A stretch of 64,000 nt of DNA, taken from NCBI RefSeq assembly GCF_002102155.1, contig NZ_LQOU01000009.1, positions 62,001-126,000 of the forward strand. Direction: 5' to 3'. This document shows, in pieces, positions 19,301 to 27,878 of the stretch. This stretch comes from Mycobacterium europaeum. GTDB lineage: Bacteria; Actinomycetota; Actinomycetes; Mycobacteriales; Mycobacteriaceae. The number at the start of each line of letters is the position of its first letter. Position 1 is the stretch's first letter. The position numbers and the translations under genes are program-made. Under the pieces are notes generated by a model. That model had not been told where the DNA came from, searched no databases, and worked only from the letters and a program-made list of their open reading frames with translations.

Positions 19301-22300
19301 TACAGCGATGCGTGAATCTGGCGGCCGGCTGCCAGCGACTTGCCCTGCCACCAGGTGGCCTGGGTGGCCACGACGTGGCCTGCGCCCTCGAACCTTTCGG
19401 ACAGGCTTTGCCACCGGGCGTCGATTTCGCCCTCGTCGGTCAGCCAGAGCTTGACCAGGTCCTCCCGCGCGCTCGCCCACCGGTCGTCGAACACGACGGC
19501 CTTCTTGGCGTCGAACGCCGGCGCGACCAGACGTGGCCAGTCCGCGCCGAGTTCGGTGGTGACCAGGTCGATGAGTTCGGCGTCCGTGGCCGTCGGCATG
19601 GCGCTGACGGGATCGTCGTGGCCCAACTGGTTGAGGATCAGCCGGGCCGCCGAGGCGAGCACGCCGTCACGGCCGGTGATCTGGTCGGTGAACTCGCTCA
19701 ACGCGGCCGCGTCGACGGTCGCACCGCCACCGCCACCCGACGACGGCAGCGCCACCGCGATGCCGCGGCGCGCGGCGAGCGCGGCCACCGCGGCGTCGAT
19801 GACCTTGTCGACCGAGGCCGCATCGGCCAGGGCGCCCTCGTGCAGGTGACCCATGGCGCCGCCCCGCACGCTGGTGCCCTCGCGGGTTCCCAACGCCACT
19901 TCGACCGTGACGTGCTTGGCCCAACCGTCGCCGAGCTCCCACGTCTTCTTGACGCGCTCGGCGATGGCGGCCGGCCGCTTGCCCGAGGGTCCCAGCACCG
20001 TGCGCAGCTGGTCGTTGATCGCGTCGGAGAGCACTGGGCCGAAAGGCTTGTACGTGCGCGCCAGCTTGGTCACCTGCGACCGCAGACCGGCCAGGTCGGC
20101 CTCGGCGGCGCCGTCGATGGCGCCCAGGTTCAGCTCCGAACCCAGGTCGACCAGCAACTGGTTGCGCCGCGATGAGGCCCCGTCGGTGATGGACTCGATG
20201 GAGTCCAGCTCCTCGATCTGGTCGATGCGCATCTTGGCCGACAGCGCGATCAACGCCAGGGTGGCGTCTGCGGCGTCGAAGCCGATGTCATCGGGACGAG
20301 GGCCTCCGGACGGTGCCGACACCGGCGCCGGTGCGGCCTCCACGGGGGTTGCCCCGGCGTCCGACGCGATCGCCGGCTCTTCCTCCGGCTCCGGCTCCGG
20401 GTCGGTGTCGGTGGCGAACAACACGGCGGCGTCGCGCTCGGCGTTGAGCACTTCGACTGTGCTGTGGGCATATTCGGGCAGCTTGAGGGTGTTGGTGGCC
20501 AGTCCGGCGACGGTCGGCGCCGACTTCACCCCGATCTCGACGAACCGCTCCACGCCCAGACCGCCCGCGGCCTCTTCGGTGAACAGCAGGTCCTGGGTTT
20601 CGATCCAGCGCACCGGGCTGGCGAACTGCCACGCCAGCAGCTCGATCAAGACGATGCGCGCCATCTCGTTGCGGCGCTCGCTCAGCCAGGTGTCGTAGTC
20701 GGCGAGGATCTGATCGAGCGGCTCGGCGGGCACCAGGTCCCGGATCTCCTGGATGAAGTCGCGGTCCAGGGTGAACGGACGGGGCACCAGGTTGGGGATG
20801 TAGCGCCCGATGATGACGTCGGGATCCTTGTCGCGCGGCATGACCCGTTCCAGGGAGCGGCGGAACTCCGCGACCCCGACGCGCAGCACCCGCGAGTGGA
20901 ACGGCACGTCGATGCCCGGCACGAGAATGAACGAGCGCTTGCCGCCGGTCAGCTCGCGACGCCGCTCCACCTCGGCTTCGAGTTCCTCCAGCCCGCGGAC
21001 CGTGCCGGCGATCGCGTACTGCGAGCCGCGCAGGTTGAAGTTCACGATCTCCAGGAATTCCCCGGTGCGGTCGGCGATCGCGGCCACGAAGCCGGGCACC
21101 TCGTCGTCCGGCAGGTCGATCTGCGACGGCCGGATCGCCGCCAGCCGGTAGTTGGAGCGGCCCAGCTCGTCGCGAGGAACGATGTCGTGCATCTTGGAGC
21201 CGCGGTGAAACACCGTCTCCAGCAACGCTTCCAGCTCATAGATGCCGGTCACGCAGGCCAGCGCCGTGTACTCGCCCACGGAGTGGCCGCAGGCGATGGC
21301 GCCCTCGACGAAGGCGCCCTGCTCACGCATCTCGGCGACCTGCGCCGCCGCCACGGTCGCCATCGCGACCTGGGTGAACTGCGTCAGGTACAGCACGCCC
21401 TCGGGGTGGTTGTAGTGCACACCGCTGGCGATGATGCTGGTCGGGTTGTCGCGCACCACGTGCAGCACCGAGAAGCCGAGCGTGTCGCGGGTGAACTTGT
21501 CCGCTTTGTCCCACACCTTGCGGGCGGCCTTGGACCGGGCGCGGACGTCCATGCCCATGCCCTTGTGCTGAATCCCTTGACCGGGGAAGGCGTACACCGT
21601 GCGCGGGGCGGCCAGGCGCGCCGTCGCCGACATCACCAGATCGGATCCGATGCGGGCGGCGACGTCCAAAACCTCAGCGCCCTGGTCGATTCCGACGCGC
21701 TCGACGCGGAAGTCGACCTCGTCGCCGGGGCGCACCATGCCCAGGAAGCGGGCGGTCCAGCCGACCAGGCGCGCCGGGGGGCGCGCCTGGCCGTCGGTGG
21801 CCGTCACCGCGTGCTGCGCGGCCGCCGAGAGCCACATGCCGTGCACGATGGGCGATTCCAGGCCGGCCAGCAGTGCGGCCGCCCGGTCGGTGTGGATCGG
21901 GTTGTGGTCACCGGACACCACGGCGAACGGCCGCATGTCGACGGGGGCGGTCAACCGGACGTCGCGGCGGCGACGACGCGGGGTGTCGGTCGCGTTCTCC
22001 GACACCGCGCCGCCGGCCCGCACCGGCTCGGTGAGCTCGGCGGCACCGGTGCGGCCCAGGATCGCGAACCGCTCATCGAGAGTGGCGATCGGCGCGCCGC
22101 CGGCGTCGGCGATCATGACCGCGACCCGGACGACACGGCCCATGTCGGTGTCAATGGCCGCCGAAGCCGTTGCGGCGATTGATAACTCGGCCGGCATCTT
22201 CGGTAGCGCGCCGACCACGTGGGCCGCATGGTCGAGGTGCACCAGACTGAGCAGGCCTTCGACGACCGGGACGCCGGTGTCGGTGACCGCCGAGCCGATC

Positions 22301-25300
22301 GCCGCGAAGACGGCGGGCCAGCAGAGGCCGACGAGCGCGTCGGGCACGGTCGTGAGGCCGGGCGCCAGCGGCTCCCCGAAGGTGGCCGTGACCCCGGTGT
22401 GGTCGGCGACCCGCTCCGGATCCCAGCCCACCGTCACGCTGGCCGTCCCGTCGACGACCGCCGGCAAGAGCTCCGGCCCGTCGACACCGGCGGCGATCGC
22501 CAGCACCGCACGCATGGCGGTCGCGGCGTCCTCGGTCGACACCACCGGAGTTCCGCCGTCAATGGTGTTGGGGGGCAAGGTGAACGGGATGTCGATCCAG
22601 GTCCCCGACACCGGAACGCTCAGCACCACCCGGTCGCCGTCGACCTCGAGCCGCGCCCCGGTGGACGAGTGTGTGGCGCGGCGACTCTCGGGCCCTTCAG
22701 AGCCCTCGTGTACGAGCCAGTCGGCGGGGTCGGCGATCCGGTGGACCGGGTTGATCGCGGTGCGGCCGGCCCACTGCACGTCGGGGGCGTCGAGCACGAC
22801 GGCCAGCGGTCCGGTCACGTCGGGGCGGCCCATCCGGCGCGACGCGACGGTGCGGGGCTGCCCGTTGGACGACAGCACCTCGTCGATGGCAGCTTGCTCG
22901 AAGCGGTCCAGCAATTCACCGACGGGTTCGTCCATCCGGGTGATGCCGGCCACGGCCGCGGTGCCCGGGATGATGCACACCTGGTCGGCGTCGTAGCGGG
23001 CGTCGTGGGCCTGCCACAGCGAGTCGCTTCGCCACCAGCGCCGCACGTCCTTGTCGATGACCGGCACGAAGTTGACCGGCTTCCCCGGCGTCTTGCAGAG
23101 CGTGACGAAGAAGGGGACGTCGGCCGGGTGCAGCTGTACGGTCTCGGCATCGGGGTATTCGCCGACGAGCGTGGCGATGGCCTGCTCGGGGCTTTCCAGC
23201 AGCGCAGGGTCGGCGAACAGCGTGGCGATCGGACCGGAATCGTTTGCGTGCAAACGGGCTTCGGCCCGCTGCAACATCTGCTGGAAGCGGTCGCGCCAGG
23301 TGTCGGCCAGCCAGGGGCTGCCCGGCGCGGCGGTGTCGGCGGTGGAGTCGCCCGCACCGATGGCCAGCTCCACGTAGCGTTGCAGCCACTGCAGGTAGGT
23401 CATGTCGGCGACGTCGCCGAAGTACGGCTTGGCGGTGTTCGCCATCGCGGCGATGATCTCGTCGCGACGCTCGGCGACGGCATCCACGTCACCGGCGACC
23501 TCGTCGAGGAGCCGGCCGCACCGCGACGCGCTGTTGTCGATCTCGTGGATGTCGGCACCGAGCTGGCTACGGCTGGAAGCCATGCCGCCCACGGCTTTTC
23601 CGGCGCCCACCCACTGGTCGGTGCCTTGGGTCTCGACCAGCATCCGCTTGACCGACGGCGAGGTGGTGGCCTCCTCGGTCGCCATCGCCGCGGTGCCGAC
23701 CAGGATCCCGTCGATCGGCATCAGCGGGAAGCCGTACGCCTGCGCCCACCGCCCGGACAGGTACTCGGCCGCCCGCTCTGGGGTGCCGATGCCGCCGCCG
23801 ACGCAGACGGTGATGTTGGGACGCGACCGCAGCTCGGAATACGTTGCCAGCAGCAGATCGTCGAGGTCTTCCCATGAGTGGTGGCCACCGGCGCGTCCAC
23901 CCTCGATGTGCATGATGACCGGCTTGGTGGGCACCTCGGTGGCGATGCGGATGACCGAGCGGATCTGCTCGACCGTGCCGGGCTTGAACACGACGTGGCT
24001 GATGCCGGCGTCGTTCAGCTCCTCGATCAGGTCGACGGCGTCCTCGAGGTCGGGGATACCGGCACTGATCACCAGGCCGTCGATCGCCGCACCCGACTGA
24101 CGCGCCTTCTGCACCAACCGCTTTCCGCCGACCTGCAGCTTCCACAGGTAGGGGTCGAGGAACAGCGCGTTGAATTGATAGGTCCGGCCCGGCTCGAGCA
24201 GGGTGGCCAGTTCCTCGACGCGGCCCGCGAAGATCTCCTCGGTGACCTGCCCGCCGCCGGCCAGTTCCGCCCAGTGCCCGGCGTTGGCCGCGGCGGCGAC
24301 GATCTTGGCGTCCACAGTGGTCGGGGTCATGCCCGCCAGCAGGATCGGCGAGCGGCCCGTCAGCCGGGTGAACTTCGTCGAGAGCTTGACCCTGCCGTCG
24401 GGCAGACGAACGACGGTCGGGGCGTAGGTCGACCATGCCCGCGCCACCTCGGGGACGGCCCCGACGGTGAAGAGGTTGCGCTGACCGCCGCGGGTCGCGG
24501 CGGGCACGATGCCGACACCCAGTCCGCGGATGACGGGCGCCGTCAGCCGGGTCAGGATGTCGCCGGGACCCAGGTCCAGGATCCAGCGCGCACCGGCCTC
24601 GTGCACACGGCTGATCTCCTCGACCCAGTCGACGCGTCGCACCAGGATCGCTTCGGTCAGCTCGCGGGCCAGGGCGACGTCCAGGCCCACCTTCTCGGCC
24701 CAGCCGCCGACGATGTCGATGCCGTCGGCCAGCCGCGGCGTGTGGAAGCCGACCTCCACCTGCACCGGATCGAAGACCGGCGAGAACACGTCCCCACCGC
24801 GCAACTTGTTCTTGCGATCGGCCTCTTCCTTCTCCGCGATCTGCTGGCAATACAGCTCGAAGCGGGACAGTTGTTCGGGCGTCCCGGTGATCACGACCGA
24901 ACGCCGGCCGTTGCGGATGGACAGCACGGGCGGCAGCACGGTGCGGACATCCTGAGAGAACTCGTCGAGCAGCCGGCTGATGCGCTCGGGGTCGGCGTTG
25001 GTCACCGACACCATCGGGGGGCGATCGCCGAGCACGGAGATTCCGCGCCGGCGGGCCACCAGCGTCCCGGCCGCGCCGATGAGCTGGGCCATCGCCAGCA
25101 GCTCGGCGTCGCGGGCACCCGCCGCCTTGAGCGCCTCGACGGCGAGCACGCCTTGGGAGTGCCCGGCGATCGCGACCGGCGGGGTCGCCTCGAGGTCCAT
25201 GCCCTGGCGCGCCAAAGCGCGGACGGCCGCGATCTGAGTGAGCAGTACGCCGGGGATCGACACCGCGGCCGACGTCAGGTGCTTGTCCGACGGCACCGGG

Positions 25301-25614
25301 TCCTCGGCCGCCAGCGCACGCACCCACGTGAGCGGCTCGAAACCGATCGGGCGCACCACCACCAATTCCTTGGCCACCGGCTCGAGCAGCAGCTCGACCT
25401 CACCGACCAGCGTTGCCAGGTCCGATTCGATCCCGGCCGACGAGACGAGTTCTTCGAGGGTTTCCAGCCAGGCGCTGCCCTGGCCGCCGAACGCAACGGC
25501 GTACGGCTCGCCGGCCGTCAGACGGTCGACCAGAGCGTGGGCTTCCCCGGCTGCCGCGTGGGGGCCATTTCCATCGCGATCAGCGGACACCCGGTCGTGC
25601 TCATGGATCGTCAC
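16378..25614 (-). CDS. fas: Type I fatty acid synthase
   Basis: This giant cytosolic enzyme makes C16-C26 acyl-CoAs for membrane lipids and mycolic acids. The 3078-aa chain shows the mycobacterial FAS-I order. Acetyltransferase: GHSQG near residue 153. Enoyl reductase: GGRAGGHHSWED near 575. Dehydratase: DHNPIHTDRA near 1235. Malonyl/palmitoyl transferase: GHSVGEYTA near 1445. ACP: DSIESITDGAS near 1805. Ketoreductase: VVTGASKGSIAA near 2125. Ketosynthase: ACATAAVS with its Cys near 2725, then KHDTSTLAND and SLTGHAKGGAA with the two His. No phosphopantetheinyl transferase domain is fused; the adjacent acpS supplies it. The GTG start at 25614 (MTIHEHDRVSA) is the one used in M. tuberculosis. 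Confidence 0.98.
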   Translation of the reverse strand: MTIHEHDRVSADRDGNGPHAAAGEAHALVDRLTAGEPYAVAFGGQGSAWLETLEELVSSAGIESDLATLVGEVELLLEPVAKELVVVRPIGFEPLTWVRALAAEDPVPSDKHLTSAAVSIPGVLLTQIAAVRALARQGMDLEATPPVAIAGHSQGVLAVEALKAAGARDAELLAMAQLIGAAGTLVARRRGISVLGDRPPMVSVTNADPERISRLLDEFSQDVRTVLPPVLSIRNGRRSVVITGTPEQLSRFELYCQQIAEKEEADRKNKLRGGDVFSPVFDPVQVEVGFHTPRLADGIDIVGGWAEKVGLDVALARELTEAILVRRVDWVEEISRVHEAGARWILDLGPGDILTRLTAPVIRGLGVGIVPAATRGGQRNLFTVGAVPEVARAWSTYAPTVVRLPDGRVKLSTKFTRLTGRSPILLAGMTPTTVDAKIVAAAANAGHWAELAGGGQVTEEIFAGRVEELATLLEPGRTYQFNALFLDPYLWKLQVGGKRLVQKARQSGAAIDGLVISAGIPDLEDAVDLIEELNDAGISHVVFKPGTVEQIRSVIRIATEVPTKPVIMHIEGGRAGGHHSWEDLDDLLLATYSELRSRPNITVCVGGGIGTPERAAEYLSGRWAQAYGFPLMPIDGILVGTAAMATEEATTSPSVKRMLVETQGTDQWVGAGKAVGGMASSRSQLGADIHEIDNSASRCGRLLDEVAGDVDAVAERRDEIIAAMANTAKPYFGDVADMTYLQWLQRYVELAIGAGDSTADTAAPGSPWLADTWRDRFQQMLQRAEARLHANDSGPIATLFADPALLESPEQAIATLVGEYPDAETVQLHPADVPFFVTLCKTPGKPVNFVPVIDKDVRRWWRSDSLWQAHDARYDADQVCIIPGTAAVAGITRMDEPVGELLDRFEQAAIDEVLSSNGQPRTVASRRMGRPDVTGPLAVVLDAPDVQWAGRTAINPVHRIADPADWLVHEGSEGPESRRATHSSTGARLEVDGDRVVLSVPVSGTWIDIPFTLPPNTIDGGTPVVSTEDAATAMRAVLAIAAGVDGPELLPAVVDGTASVTVGWDPERVADHTGVTATFGEPLAPGLTTVPDALVGLCWPAVFAAIGSAVTDTGVPVVEGLLSLVHLDHAAHVVGALPKMPAELSIAATASAAIDTDMGRVVRVAVMIADAGGAPIATLDERFAILGRTGAAELTEPVRAGGAVSENATDTPRRRRRDVRLTAPVDMRPFAVVSGDHNPIHTDRAAALLAGLESPIVHGMWLSAAAQHAVTATDGQARPPARLVGWTARFLGMVRPGDEVDFRVERVGIDQGAEVLDVAARIGSDLVMSATARLAAPRTVYAFPGQGIQHKGMGMDVRARSKAARKVWDKADKFTRDTLGFSVLHVVRDNPTSIIASGVHYNHPEGVLYLTQFTQVAMATVAAAQVAEMREQGAFVEGAIACGHSVGEYTALACVTGIYELEALLETVFHRGSKMHDIVPRDELGRSNYRLAAIRPSQIDLPDDEVPGFVAAIADRTGEFLEIVNFNLRGSQYAIAGTVRGLEELEAEVERRRELTGGKRSFILVPGIDVPFHSRVLRVGVAEFRRSLERVMPRDKDPDVIIGRYIPNLVPRPFTLDRDFIQEIRDLVPAEPLDQILADYDTWLSERRNEMARIVLIELLAWQFASPVRWIETQDLLFTEEAAGGLGVERFVEIGVKSAPTVAGLATNTLKLPEYAHSTVEVLNAERDAAVLFATDTDPEPEPEEEPAIASDAGATPVEAAPAPVSAPSGGPRPDDIGFDAADATLALIALSAKMRIDQIEELDSIESITDGASSRRNQLLVDLGSELNLGAIDGAAEADLAGLRSQVTKLARTYKPFGPVLSDAINDQLRTVLGPSGKRPAAIAERVKKTWELGDGWAKHVTVEVALGTREGTSVRGGAMGHLHEGALADAASVDKVIDAAVAALAARRGIAVALPSSGGGGGATVDAAALSEFTDQITGRDGVLASAARLILNQLGHDDPVSAMPTATDAELIDLVTTELGADWPRLVAPAFDAKKAVVFDDRWASAREDLVKLWLTDEGEIDARWQSLSERFEGAGHVVATQATWWQGKSLAAGRQIHASLYGRIAAGAENPDPGPYRNEVAVVTGASKGSIAASVVARLLDGGATVIATTSKLDDERLAFYRGLYRDHARYGAALWVVAANMASYSDIDALVEWIGTEQTESLGPQSIHIKDAQTPTLLFPFAAPRVAGDLSEAGSRSEMEMKVLLWAVQRLIGGLSKIGAERDIASRLHVVLPGSPNRGMFGGDGAYGEAKSALDALVSRWHAESSWASRVSLAHALIGWTRGTGLMGHNDAVVDAVEEAGVTTYSTDEMAAMLLDLCDVESKVAAAGAPINADLTGGLGEANLDMAELSAKAREQATSGEQATEDVAAEGTIAALPSPPRGFSPAPPPEWADLDVDPADLVVIVGGAEIGPYGSSRTRFEMEVDNELSAAGVLELAWTTGLIRWEDDPQPGWYDTQSGDLVDEAELVERYHDIVVERVGIREFVDDGAIDPDHASPLLVSVFLDKDFTFVVSSEADARGFVEFDPEHTVIRPVPDSSDWQVTRKAGTEIRVPRKTKLSRVVGAQIPTGFDPTVYGISQDMASSTDRVALWNIVATVDAFLSSGFTPTELMRWVHPGLVASTQGTGMGGMTSMQTMYHGNLLGRNKPNDILQEVLPNVVAAHVIQSYVGSYGAMIHPVGACATAAVSVEEGVDKIRLGKAELVVAGGFDDLTLEAIIGFGDMAATADTSMMRGRGIHDSKFSRPNDRRRLGFVEAQGGGTILLARGDLALKMGLPVLAVVAYAQSFADGVHTSIPAPGLGALGAGRGGKESALARSLAKLGVGADDIAVISKHDTSTLANDPNETELHERLADSLGRSEGAPLFVVSQKSLTGHAKGGAAVFQMMGLCQMLRDGVIPPNRSLDCVDDELAGSAHFVWVRDTLRLGEKFPLKAGMVTSLGFGHVSGLVALVHPQAFIAALNPEQRADYQQRAEARLLAGQRRLASAIAGGAPMYERPADRRFDHDAPEKRQEAAMLLNPASRLGEDDAYEVSAG

Positions 25615-26140
25615 CTTCTATGTCTCCCTGTATGCGTCTTTACGTATCGGTTCGTTCGGCCGGTCATCACCGGCGGGCGGGTTCGGCGATTCCGCGTCGA
25701 ATCAGAGCCGGGAAACGGCTGACCGGTGTGTTGTCGCGGACCGCCCGTGTGGGTCGAGCGGCGCGGCGGACTGCATCGGCTGCACTAAGAGTGTCATAAG
25801 GACCGACCCCCGTTTTTCGTGGTGATCGGTTACTGATGAGTTCTACGCACGGGTAACCGTGTCGTGGGTAACACCGGGTTGAATTGGCGGCGCGGGCGCG
25901 GCGAACAAACCTGCTGCATGCAGGTGGTTACGGTCGAGTAGCTATAACTGCGCTGATCAAAGCAGTTTTGTTATGTAATCGTTATGTAAAAATTTCGAGC
26001 CGCGAAGCCGCGTCCGACCCGCCCGCGCCGCGTCGTCGCGGGGGCGATCGCGCCCGCCGCCGCGGAGAATGAGCGAACGAGTGTTTGCTGGGATCTCTAA
26101 GAGACGCGGGCGAGCGGCGCGCGGTGAACAAGCCGCCGGG
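25615..26140 (-). promoter_or_regulatory. fas upstream region
   Basis: This 526-bp gap holds no convincing gene and should contain the fas promoter and its regulator sites. It contains two direct repeats GTTATGTAA at 25970-25978 and 25981-25989, 11 bp apart, in an AT-rich patch, and a palindrome CTGCATGCAG near 25915. Which of these is functional cannot be judged; the patch is about 360 bp from the fas start. Confidence 0.5.
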
Positions 26141-26863
26141 CTACGCCCATTGCCCGAATTGCGGCTTGAGGATCTCGTTGATGTCCACCCCGACCCCGCC
26201 GACGCTGCGTTTGTCGATCTCGACCTGATGCAGATGGGCGGCCGGGTGGGTGAACCCCTTGGGCGAGCCCCAGTTGTGCTGCCAGAAGTAAGACCCCAAA
26301 CCGTCGTGCAGCGCCCAGTCGATGGTCTTCGAATTGGCGTACACACCTGTGCGCTGATGACCGATCACCGACTCCCAGGACCGCAGGTAGGGCACGATCA
26401 GCTGTTTGTACTGGTCATAGGACGGGTCGTCGTCGATCGAGGCGTAAATCGGCGCGCTGGCGGGCCCGCCCGCGGCGGCGTGCAGTTGCATGCCGCGCTG
26501 CGCGTGCTGGATTCCGGCATTGGCCCCGCCCAGCCAGTCGGCGGTGTTGCCCTTGCCGTACTGGTAGCAGGAGACGATTTTCAGCCCATTGCTGTTGAGG
26601 TCACGCGCCTCGGCGACCTGGATCGGCTTGCCCAGCATCCAGTTGCCCCCGGGACGCCGGTCGGAGACATACCTGATCGAGCCCACGGCGCCGGCGGCCC
26701 GGATCTGGCTGGCGGGGATGACGCCGGCCGCGTAGTCGAGCAGGGTGCCCAGCGACGCCGACGCGGGCGCCGGGTGCAGCGCCGCACCCGCGACACCCAG
26801 GCCCACCAAGGCAGGGCCCGCGGCAGCCCATTTGAGTAGGTCGCGTCGCGAAACCGATGACAC
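26141..26863 (-). CDS. Tat-exported DUF1906 glycoside-hydrolase-like protein (Rv2525c-like)
   Basis: The 240-aa protein has a twin-arginine signal, SRRDLLKWAAAGPALVGLGVAGAA, with cleavage expected after ASA near residue 37. The rest is the DUF1906 TIM-barrel-like domain related to glycoside hydrolases, with KIVSCYQYGKGN, APIYASIDDDP (acidic cluster near residue 140) and GVYANSKTIDWA. Rv2525c is a Tat substrate linked to the cell envelope, and the location next to fas is conserved. It lies upstream of fas on the same strand. The start is a GTG. Confidence 0.92.
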   Translation of the reverse strand: MSSVSRRDLLKWAAAGPALVGLGVAGAALHPAPASASLGTLLDYAAGVIPASQIRAAGAVGSIRYVSDRRPGGNWMLGKPIQVAEARDLNSNGLKIVSCYQYGKGNTADWLGGANAGIQHAQRGMQLHAAAGGPASAPIYASIDDDPSYDQYKQLIVPYLRSWESVIGHQRTGVYANSKTIDWALHDGLGSYFWQHNWGSPKGFTHPAAHLHQVEIDKRSVGGVGVDINEILKPQFGQWA

Positions 26864-26923
26864 AAGCGCCAGAGTACGACAGGAACCCCATCCGACTCGT
26901 TGACCACACTGGTCACATCTGCA

Positions 26924-27838
26924 TCACAGTGCCGCATCGCCGGTTTGGCTCGGCCTCGCCGCGGGCAGCACGATGACACTCACGGCCTCCAGGCTCCGAT
27001 GAGCGGTCTGACGGGCGATCTCGTCGAGGAAGTGCGCGGCCGCCGGGTTGATGGATCCCGCCCAGGCCCGGAATCCCTGCACGATCACCGGGTCACGTTC
27101 CAGCGACGGCCGCACCGCGCGAAGCACGCCGACGACGTCGTCGGGCAGGGGATCGGTGAGCTGCCGATCGACCCAGCTGCGGGCAAGCTCCGTCGCGGCC
27201 ACCCGATCGTCACCCAACCCGATCACGTCGCCGGCCAGGTTGCGCAACCGGTCGAACAGCACCCGGCGTCCCGGCGTCTCGGCCAGTTGTGCCAGCAGGG
27301 TGCTGGCCGCCGGCGGCAGGACCATCTGCCCGAACAGCGCCGGAACGGGCAGGTCCCACTCGTCGAACAGGTCGGCGTACATGGCGGCGACGGGCGCCGA
27401 CAGCGGCGCGCTGAGCCGCCCGATGACGCCGATGCTGTCGCGGTGCGTCGTCGCCAGCGTGCGCAGGATGTCCTCGTTGACGTCGGCGTCCGGGCAGTCC
27501 GTGGCGGCGCGGGATGCGACGCGGGATCGGTCGATGGCCGCGATCAACTGATCCAGCCGGTCGCGCTGACGCAGCAGCAGGGTCCGGTGCTCGTCGAGCA
27601 CGCCCGCGAGCGAGGCACGCCCACCGGCGACCAAGCGCTGGATGTCGTTGATGCTGACGCCGAGACTTCGCATCAGGTCGATGCGCAGCAGGTCGAGCAC
27701 CTGCTCCACGCCGAAGACCCGGTAGCCGTTGGACAGGTGCTCGGCATGCAGCAACCCGACCTTTTCGTAGTGGCGGATGCGACCGGAAGCGATCCCGGTC
27801 AGGGCCGTGACGTCGCCGATCAGCAACCGGTCAGGCAC
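26924..27838 (-). CDS. MerR-family transcriptional regulator with large C-terminal domain
   Basis: The N-terminal MerR helix-turn-helix is clear: LLIGDVTALTGIASGRIRHYEKVGLL, then the wing GYRVFG, then a dimerisation helix around residue 85. The remaining about 190 residues are a helical domain with no metal-binding cysteines of the MerR/CueR kind, so the effector is probably organic. It is 304 aa, much longer than metal-sensing MerRs. It is transcribed divergently from the Rieske gene at 27879 with only 40 bp between the starts, and a MerR-type palindrome lies in that gap. The start is GTG. Confidence 0.85.
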   Translation of the reverse strand: MPDRLLIGDVTALTGIASGRIRHYEKVGLLHAEHLSNGYRVFGVEQVLDLLRIDLMRSLGVSINDIQRLVAGGRASLAGVLDEHRTLLLRQRDRLDQLIAAIDRSRVASRAATDCPDADVNEDILRTLATTHRDSIGVIGRLSAPLSAPVAAMYADLFDEWDLPVPALFGQMVLPPAASTLLAQLAETPGRRVLFDRLRNLAGDVIGLGDDRVAATELARSWVDRQLTDPLPDDVVGVLRAVRPSLERDPVIVQGFRAWAGSINPAAAHFLDEIARQTAHRSLEAVSVIVLPAARPSQTGDAAL

Positions 27839-27843
27839 TCCTT

Positions 27844-27866
27844 GACCTTACAACTGTCGCAAGGTC
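27844..27866. promoter_or_regulatory. MerR-type operator in divergent promoter
   Basis: A perfect inverted repeat GACCTT-N11-AAGGTC lies between the MerR gene and the Rieske gene. ACCTT/AAGGT arms separated by about 11-13 bp are the typical organisation of MerR-family operators. It is the expected site for autoregulation and control of the Rieske gene. Confidence 0.65.
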
Positions 27867-27878
27867 TGTACTGGGCAG

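Noticed and set aside
16039..25722. Long plus-strand frames (up to 788 codons) opposite fas
   Set aside because: They are shadows of the fas reading frame; composition (Arg, His, Asp, Gly rich) and the lack of any known domain argue against coding.
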